From: DATFLS01 sp964413425
Lineage (GTDB): Bacteria; Fidelibacterota; JAANXI01
Length of the DNA stretch: 56,665 bases
NCBI GenBank assembly: GCA_964413425.1
Contig: CAYPST010000018.1
Coordinates: 1 to 56,665 of the forward strand
Direction: 5' to 3'
The notes below the pieces were generated by a model. That model had not been told where the DNA came from. It saw nothing but the letters and a program-made list of their open reading frames with translations, and ran no database searches. Below, one piece after another: positions 52,523 to 56,665 of the stretch. How positions within the stretch are numbered: the first letter of the stretch is position 1; every line of letters starts with the position of its first letter. The translations under genes and the position numbers were made by a program.

Positions 52523-52640
52523 TGATACTCGGTTTTTGACCATCAGTTCGCCGGCGTGGTATTTCCATACAGAAGCGGATGTGATCACTGAAGCAGCATG
52601 ATGTGGATAAAATTTTTAAAAGACAATGAAATGTGTATAG

Positions 52641-55268
52641 ATGGGCGACCAAAGCCTGCAAATACATGAACAAGATACTCCTGATTCGGCACTTCCAGAA
52701 CAAACCACTGAAAAAATCCGGCCTTCATCAGAGCAGGAGGCAGGCCTTGCGCCGCAGCTCCTTGGAATTTCCGGATCCGATAGCCCTGACGATATTTCTT
52801 TAAACACGCCCAACCTGCTGTGGCTGCAGCGGGCTATCGGTAACCGGAGAGTCTACCGAATTATTCAGACCAAGCTCCGGATCAGCCAGCCCGGTGATCC
52901 GTATGAACGAGAAGCCGACCGGATAGCAGAACAGATTCTGCAGCCACATGATTCTCTGGACGGAACTCACGCGCTCCCTGACCGCATTCACATCCAGAGG
53001 GCGAATGAGGACGAGCTGCGCAAGCGCCCCGAGGATCGCGAATTTCTCCGGGATAAACCGAGGCGCAATGGCACTCTCCTGCAGTGGCAGGAAACTGCGG
53101 ATGATGAACGGCGTCGTCGTCCGGAGGAAGGAGCCCTGATTCAGGGCAGCTCGAAAACCGGCGGAGTACAGTCCCCGGCCCGGAATTTTGAGCAGCAACT
53201 GTATGGGCTGCGTCGTGGCGGAGAACCATTACCCGAATCCGATCGGAGTTTTTTCGAACCCAGGTTTGGGGCGGACTTCAGCCAGGTCCGGATTCATAAA
53301 GGACCGCAGGCTGATGCGATGGCAAAGCAGGTACATGCCCGGGCGTTCACCACCGGCCGGGATATTGTCTTTGGCGCAGGTGAGTATGCCCCGGACTCAC
53401 CGGGAGGCCAGAAGTTATTGGCGCACGAATTGACTCATGTGGTACACCAAAATTCGGATATGAGTCCTGGCAGGAGTCCGGCAGGGCAACTGCACCGATC
53501 TGAGCGGGGTGTAATCCAGCGGGGGCTGTTAGGGGATATCTGGAGCGGAGTGAAATCCGTGGGGAGTTCGATTGGTGAAGCCGGGGCTTGGGTGGGTGAG
53601 AAAGCTGTCGGAGTGGCCGAATCCGCATGGGAAGGCGCGAAGTGGGTGGGTGAAAAGGTTGGTGAAGGGGCAAAGTGGGCCGGGGGTCAGCTCGCTACCT
53701 TCGGGAAGCGAGCCTGGGAATGCGCGAAAGCCACAGGCCGTTCCGTATGGAATATCGTGAATTTAAGAGTCACTTCTGTATCATCGCTGCTGGGAATACC
53801 GGAACCCACCGAAGGGTCGCCCGGGACATTAGACACAATTTTGCGGGTGGCGAGGCATCCCTGTCTCATGATGATTCCGGGATACAGTTTACTTACCGAG
53901 GGGATTCAGAAGTTAGACAGTGTTCGCGCCTTTCTCCACGGGGCCTGGAAACTGATGCAGAATCCGGGCCTCATATTCGACGGAATCAGAATGTCCCTGG
54001 GAGGCATGGTGGCAAAGATTCCCGACAAAGCCCGGGAGATTGCCAGGGGAGCCATTACGTTCAGTGATCCGCTGAAAGAGCATCTGGATGGTATCTGGCG
54101 ACATCTGGAACCCAAACTCGCCTATCTGGCCGGCAACTGGTGGCAGGTCATTAAAGAGGCGGCCTGGGATTTGCTCTGGCCGTGGCCCGGTGTGTGGGAG
54201 GACATGAAAACAGTATGGAGTTTGTTGAAATCCTCAGCCGGGAAACTCTGGGATCTGGATTTCAGCGGCGCACTGGATGATCTGCTGGCAATCTGGCGCA
54301 CGGTCAACGCCCTGCTCGGTCGCTTATATGGGTGGTTCTTCATTGCGTCTGTGCTGGTCGGGGCCATTATCGGGGCCTTTTTCGGAGGCGCGGGCGCCAT
54401 TCCGGGCGCCGCCGCCGGGGCAAAATTTGCACTGGTGGTCGGTGAGTACCTGGTTTTCTCCGTCCTGGCCGCGGAGACGGTGAGTATTGGAAAGGCCGGA
54501 TTCGATCTGGTGTTCACAGACCAGACGGAGGAGGAACAGGAAGAGGATTATGAACAAATTGCGAATAGTGGGCTTACTCTTGCCATCATTGGAGTAATGT
54601 TCTTGATCGGTGCCATTGCCGTCCGGTTTGCCCGGGGCTTGATTGCGCGCGTACGAGGGCTCTTCAAGAAAAAACCCAAAACCAAAGCAGAGAAGCTGGA
54701 AGCCCTCAAGGCGAAGCGGGCGGAGAAGGCACGGGCGAAAGAAATCGAGGAGGGTATTAAGAAGCTGGATGATGAAATCAACGCGGGCAAGAAGACCCTG
54801 CCCAAAGAGGATCTGGATTGGCTGAATGCGGATCCCACCGGCCGGAGAAAAGAGCTTGCATTTGACAAGGAAATTGGTAACTATCGGGTCAATGAAGCAA
54901 AGGCCGCGCTGAAGGCAGAGCAACAAGGAGCGCTCTCCAAGCCCGTTCGCCGGGCCACCAGTGGCGGTGATGATTTCATCGACGGTGCCGGGAGAGTGTG
55001 GGATCATAAATGGGTGGATCCGAAACTGGGAGCCCGGGATGCTGCCCAGGAGATCATCAATCTGGCGAAAGGAGGAGAAAATATCCTCGCCGACCTGACG
55101 TCCATGAATCCTGCCCAGGCTTCCCAGGTCCGGCTGCGGGTGAATGCCATGCTTCCGGGGACCAAAAATGTGGGTAATATTACATTCGTACCCGGAGGTG
55201 CCTCCGCTACCGCGGTAGGCGCTGGCGTAACCGGCGAAAAGGTCGGAGAACAGGTAGAAGAGAAGTGA
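52641..55268 (+). CDS. DUF4157 cargo-type protein 2 with nuclease-like C terminus
   Basis: An 875-residue protein. The N-terminal motif LNTPNLLWLQRAIGNRRVYRIIQTKLRISQPGD (about 54-86) matches cargo protein 1. DUF4157 (about 195-270) ends with HELTH (262-266). The next part has Trp-rich helical repeats (AWVGEKAVGVAESAWEGAKWVGEKVGEGAKWAG; about 310-355), two hydrophobic segments (about 565-590 and 643-665) and a Lys/Glu-rich helix. The C-terminal ~110 residues hold DFIDGAGRVWDHKW, where D778, D788 and K790 fit a PD-(D/E)xK nuclease pattern. This makes it a candidate pore-forming and DNA-cutting cargo. The GTG of the next gene overlaps its stop. Confidence 0.82.
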   Translation: MGDQSLQIHEQDTPDSALPEQTTEKIRPSSEQEAGLAPQLLGISGSDSPDDISLNTPNLLWLQRAIGNRRVYRIIQTKLRISQPGDPYEREADRIAEQILQPHDSLDGTHALPDRIHIQRANEDELRKRPEDREFLRDKPRRNGTLLQWQETADDERRRRPEEGALIQGSSKTGGVQSPARNFEQQLYGLRRGGEPLPESDRSFFEPRFGADFSQVRIHKGPQADAMAKQVHARAFTTGRDIVFGAGEYAPDSPGGQKLLAHELTHVVHQNSDMSPGRSPAGQLHRSERGVIQRGLLGDIWSGVKSVGSSIGEAGAWVGEKAVGVAESAWEGAKWVGEKVGEGAKWAGGQLATFGKRAWECAKATGRSVWNIVNLRVTSVSSLLGIPEPTEGSPGTLDTILRVARHPCLMMIPGYSLLTEGIQKLDSVRAFLHGAWKLMQNPGLIFDGIRMSLGGMVAKIPDKAREIARGAITFSDPLKEHLDGIWRHLEPKLAYLAGNWWQVIKEAAWDLLWPWPGVWEDMKTVWSLLKSSAGKLWDLDFSGALDDLLAIWRTVNALLGRLYGWFFIASVLVGAIIGAFFGGAGAIPGAAAGAKFALVVGEYLVFSVLAAETVSIGKAGFDLVFTDQTEEEQEEDYEQIANSGLTLAIIGVMFLIGAIAVRFARGLIARVRGLFKKKPKTKAEKLEALKAKRAEKARAKEIEEGIKKLDDEINAGKKTLPKEDLDWLNADPTGRRKELAFDKEIGNYRVNEAKAALKAEQQGALSKPVRRATSGGDDFIDGAGRVWDHKWVDPKLGARDAAQEIINLAKGGENILADLTSMNPAQASQVRLRVNAMLPGTKNVGNITFVPGGASATAVGAGVTGEKVGEQVEEK

Positions 55269-55984
55269 GTTCGCAGTTGAAGCAAGAACTGAACGAGGAG
55301 CGATTCAAATTTCTGCATGAACAACATCTTCGCTGGATGAAGGACCAGGAAGGTGGCGAGCGTCTCGTGTTACATCAGGTTGATATCGCTCATTTCGATT
55401 TAACAGGACTGGTGCTGGCAGACGCTGAATTCGTTGATGTGAACCTCCGGCATACGGATCTGAGCCAGACCAATCTTGAACGGACGACGTTTCAAAGCGT
55501 GAACCTCTCGTATGCCTCCCTCGCGAACGCGATTATGATCGATGCGTCGATAACAGATTCCCACCTGGACAAAGTAAATTTTACGAAGGCAAATCTCTCT
55601 GCTATGAACTCGTATGATTGTAGCTTCCATGAATCGAAATTTACAAACGTGAAATTGGTCAAGGCACACTTACGAGATTGCAACCTCTCAGGTGCCATAT
55701 TGCGAAAAGCCAATGCGCTCCGCGTCTCATTCAGCCGCTGTACACTGCGCAACTCGGATTTTACCGGTGCTAATTTATTGAAGGCCTATTTCCATGAGAC
55801 CGATATGCGGGGGGCAATATTCAAACGCTCAATCCTGGAACGTGCCTTCATCGGCAATTGTCACGTTGCGGATTTACATGGAACACCGGCAAACATAGCG
55901 GGGCTGCGCTACGAGTCGAATGACTGGAGTACAGCCGCCGATGGGGCGGATATAAGAGATGAGAATTTGTTTTCACCGTCTTGA
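55265..55984 (+). CDS. Pentapeptide-repeat protein
   Basis: A 239-residue protein. From about residue 38 to 210 the sequence is a pentapeptide-repeat beta-helix: A(D/N)LxX-type units such as LADAEFVDVNLRHTDLSQTNL, KANLSAMNSYDCSF and GAILRKANALRVSF. Pentapeptide proteins can mimic DNA and block gyrase or nucleases, or act as adaptors. The GTG start overlaps the stop of cargo protein 2 (GTGA), so the two are coupled, as expected for an immunity or loading partner. Neither role is proven. No signal peptide. Confidence 0.85.
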   Translation: MSSQLKQELNEERFKFLHEQHLRWMKDQEGGERLVLHQVDIAHFDLTGLVLADAEFVDVNLRHTDLSQTNLERTTFQSVNLSYASLANAIMIDASITDSHLDKVNFTKANLSAMNSYDCSFHESKFTNVKLVKAHLRDCNLSGAILRKANALRVSFSRCTLRNSDFTGANLLKAYFHETDMRGAIFKRSILERAFIGNCHVADLHGTPANIAGLRYESNDWSTAADGADIRDENLFSPS

Positions 55985-56020
55985 CGAATTCAAAGCGCTT
56001 CATTGAAAACAAGATTTTTG

Positions 56021-56281
56021 ATGATGATAATAAAATGGCTGGATATTGCAGGACTCTTCATTGCGCTCATTGGGGGAGTGGTGCTGGCGCTTGGTCTTAG
56101 AATCTCGAGGAACCAGGCCCTCAGGATCGGGGTGTCCCGGATGGCAGACGACAGGGACAAAAAAAATATGCAATTGCCGCATGTCCGGGATGAAATCAAA
56201 GAATCACGATTTGCCACCATCGGCATTGTGTTGTTTACCTTCGGATTTCTCCTGCAAATTATCAGTGCTTTGTTGAACTGA
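56021..56281 (+). CDS. Small two-helix membrane protein
   Basis: An 86-residue protein with hydrophobic segments at about residues 3-26 (IIKWLDIAGLFIALIGGVVLALGL) and 63-83 (IGIVLFTFGFLLQIISALL). A short polar middle (SRMADDRDKKNMQLPHVRDEIKES) separates them. No family recognised. It is the last gene before the right-hand repeat and may close the eCIS block. The ATG at 56021 is preferred over a TTG at 56003. There is no strong ribosome-binding site. Confidence 0.6.
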   Translation: MMIIKWLDIAGLFIALIGGVVLALGLRISRNQALRIGVSRMADDRDKKNMQLPHVRDEIKESRFATIGIVLFTFGFLLQIISALLN

Positions 56282-56440
56282 TATGCACTGCAGACTCCCT
56301 TCCCTTTTTGTGTGAATCATCAGACGACGACAACCACCACAGATATACACAGAGTACATAAAATAATATAGCTATTTAACCTGCTCAGTAAAAGTCCCTG
56401 AACGGCTGAAGTGTGGGGAAGGAATCCCATACTTACCAGC

Positions 56441-56458
56441 AAGCCGTTGTAACGGCTT
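56441..56458. promoter_or_regulatory. Perfect 8-bp dyad, possible operator
   Basis: AAGCCGTT and AACGGCTT are perfect inverted halves separated by GT. The two-base gap is too short for a good RNA hairpin, and no T-run follows, so a dimeric DNA-binding protein site is more likely than a terminator. Confidence 0.35.
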
Positions 56459-56484
56459 TGACGGGACAGACTGAACAATATTAT

Positions 56485-56595
56485 ACCTAAGTTGAGCGAT
56501 ACCAGTGCCCCACTGGGGGCCCTCTGGGACAGCGAAGTACCGCTGTCCCTAAGGGATCTTTGGGATACTTCGGTAGAACCCCGACTGAGAAAATG
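56485..56595 (-). repeat. Structured repeat, right copy flanking the eCIS
   Basis: On the minus strand it carries the same three blocks as 17670-17738: CATTTTCTCAGTCGGGGTT (56577-56595), ACAGCGGTACTTCGC (56532-56546) and GTATCGCTCAACTTAGGT (56485-56502). This copy has extra sequence with two hairpins: CCAGTG-CCC-CACTGG (56502-56516) and GGGACAGCG/CGCTGTCCC around a 6-base loop (56526-56549). Confidence 0.75.
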
Positions 56596-56655
56596 TGTGT
56601 TTTCACCGACTGGGTGCGGAACGTCCCGACGCCGTTTTCGGGGAGGTGAACACGT

Positions 56656-56665
56656 ATGCCGACGG
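56656..56665 (+). CDS. Possible start of the next gene, cut by the window end
   Basis: GGGAGGTGA (56641-56649) is a strong ribosome-binding site, followed by ATG CCG ACG at 56656. Only three codons are visible, so nothing can be said about the product. Confidence 0.3.

Larger units (their letters stand above)
56282..56640. other. Intergenic region with structured repeats at the right edge of the eCIS
   Basis: No gene is visible. It holds a CCACAGATATACACAGAG sequence at 56337-56354 resembling the arm at 8277-8292, the perfect dyad AAGCCGTT-GT-AACGGCTT (56441-56458), and the right copy of the structured repeat (56485-56595). Confidence 0.55.

Noticed and set aside
18103..56281. Prophage interpretation of the sheath/baseplate cluster
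   Set aside because: No capsid, portal, terminase, integrase or lysis genes. DUF4255, the eCIS ATPase and DUF4157 cargo point to eCIS.

Overview
The window looks like a chromosomal segment of a Gram-negative bacterium. It carries a complete System I cytochrome c maturation (ccm) operon, a tilS-hpt-ftsH run and a folP-cdaA pair. My guess is a member of the FCB assemblage or a nearby candidate phylum (Calditrichota or Marinimicrobia-like). This rests on gene order and family flavour only, and there is no rRNA or tRNA in the window to test it.

Bases 1-15418 are housekeeping DNA, all on the + strand: a PHP phosphoesterase, a GCS2-type carboxylate-amine ligase, the ccm operon (ccmE-ccmF-ccmH-CcmI-like zinc ribbon-ccmA-ccmB-ccmC, then ccmD), an MBL-fold hydrolase, tilS-hpt-ftsH, a clear intrinsic terminator, then folP-cdaA. 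The ccm set is a variant: CcmE has a CxxxY motif instead of the heme-binding histidine motif, CcmH has an altered cysteine motif, and no ccmG is present.

An 800-base AT-rich gap leads to a sigma-54-type enhancer-binding regulator (16220-17602) with a degenerate receiver and a non-canonical GAFTGA loop. Downstream are a structured repeat (17670-17738), helically phased TGTGACAA repeats (17844-17892) and a sigma-54-like -24/-12 element (18049-18063).

Bases about 18100-56281 hold one extracellular contractile injection system (eCIS, the Afp/PVC/MAC class), again all on the + strand. It has two small leading genes, an 89-aa protein, sheath 1, tube 1, a tail-assembly-chaperone-like gene, a DUF6760 frame, sheath 2, tube 2, the DUF4255 cap, an AAA+ ATPase, a YkgJ cysteine-cluster protein, and a 578-aa unknown that is a tape-measure candidate. 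Then come the LysM protein, a split VgrG (gpD-like hub and gpV-like spike), PAAR tip, gp25, two baseplate J proteins and a beta-propeller/tail protein I fusion. Four proteins share one N-terminal module, and one of them carries seven HxH repeats. The rest are a glycosyltransferase-like DUF6734 protein, a ParA ATPase with a small basic partner, two DUF4157 cargo-type proteins, a pentapeptide-repeat protein and a small membrane protein.

The most striking observation is a probable programmed -1 ribosomal frameshift joining the chaperone gene to the DUF6760 frame. An in-frame G GGG GGG heptamer (22397-22403) is followed directly by a TAG stop and a near-perfect 16-bp stem-loop (22407-22446). This is the lambda G/GT and Mu tail-chaperone strategy, here inside an eCIS. 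The whole eCIS is bracketed by inverted copies of one structured repeat (17670-17738 and 56485-56595), which suggests it may be a discrete, possibly transferable cassette.
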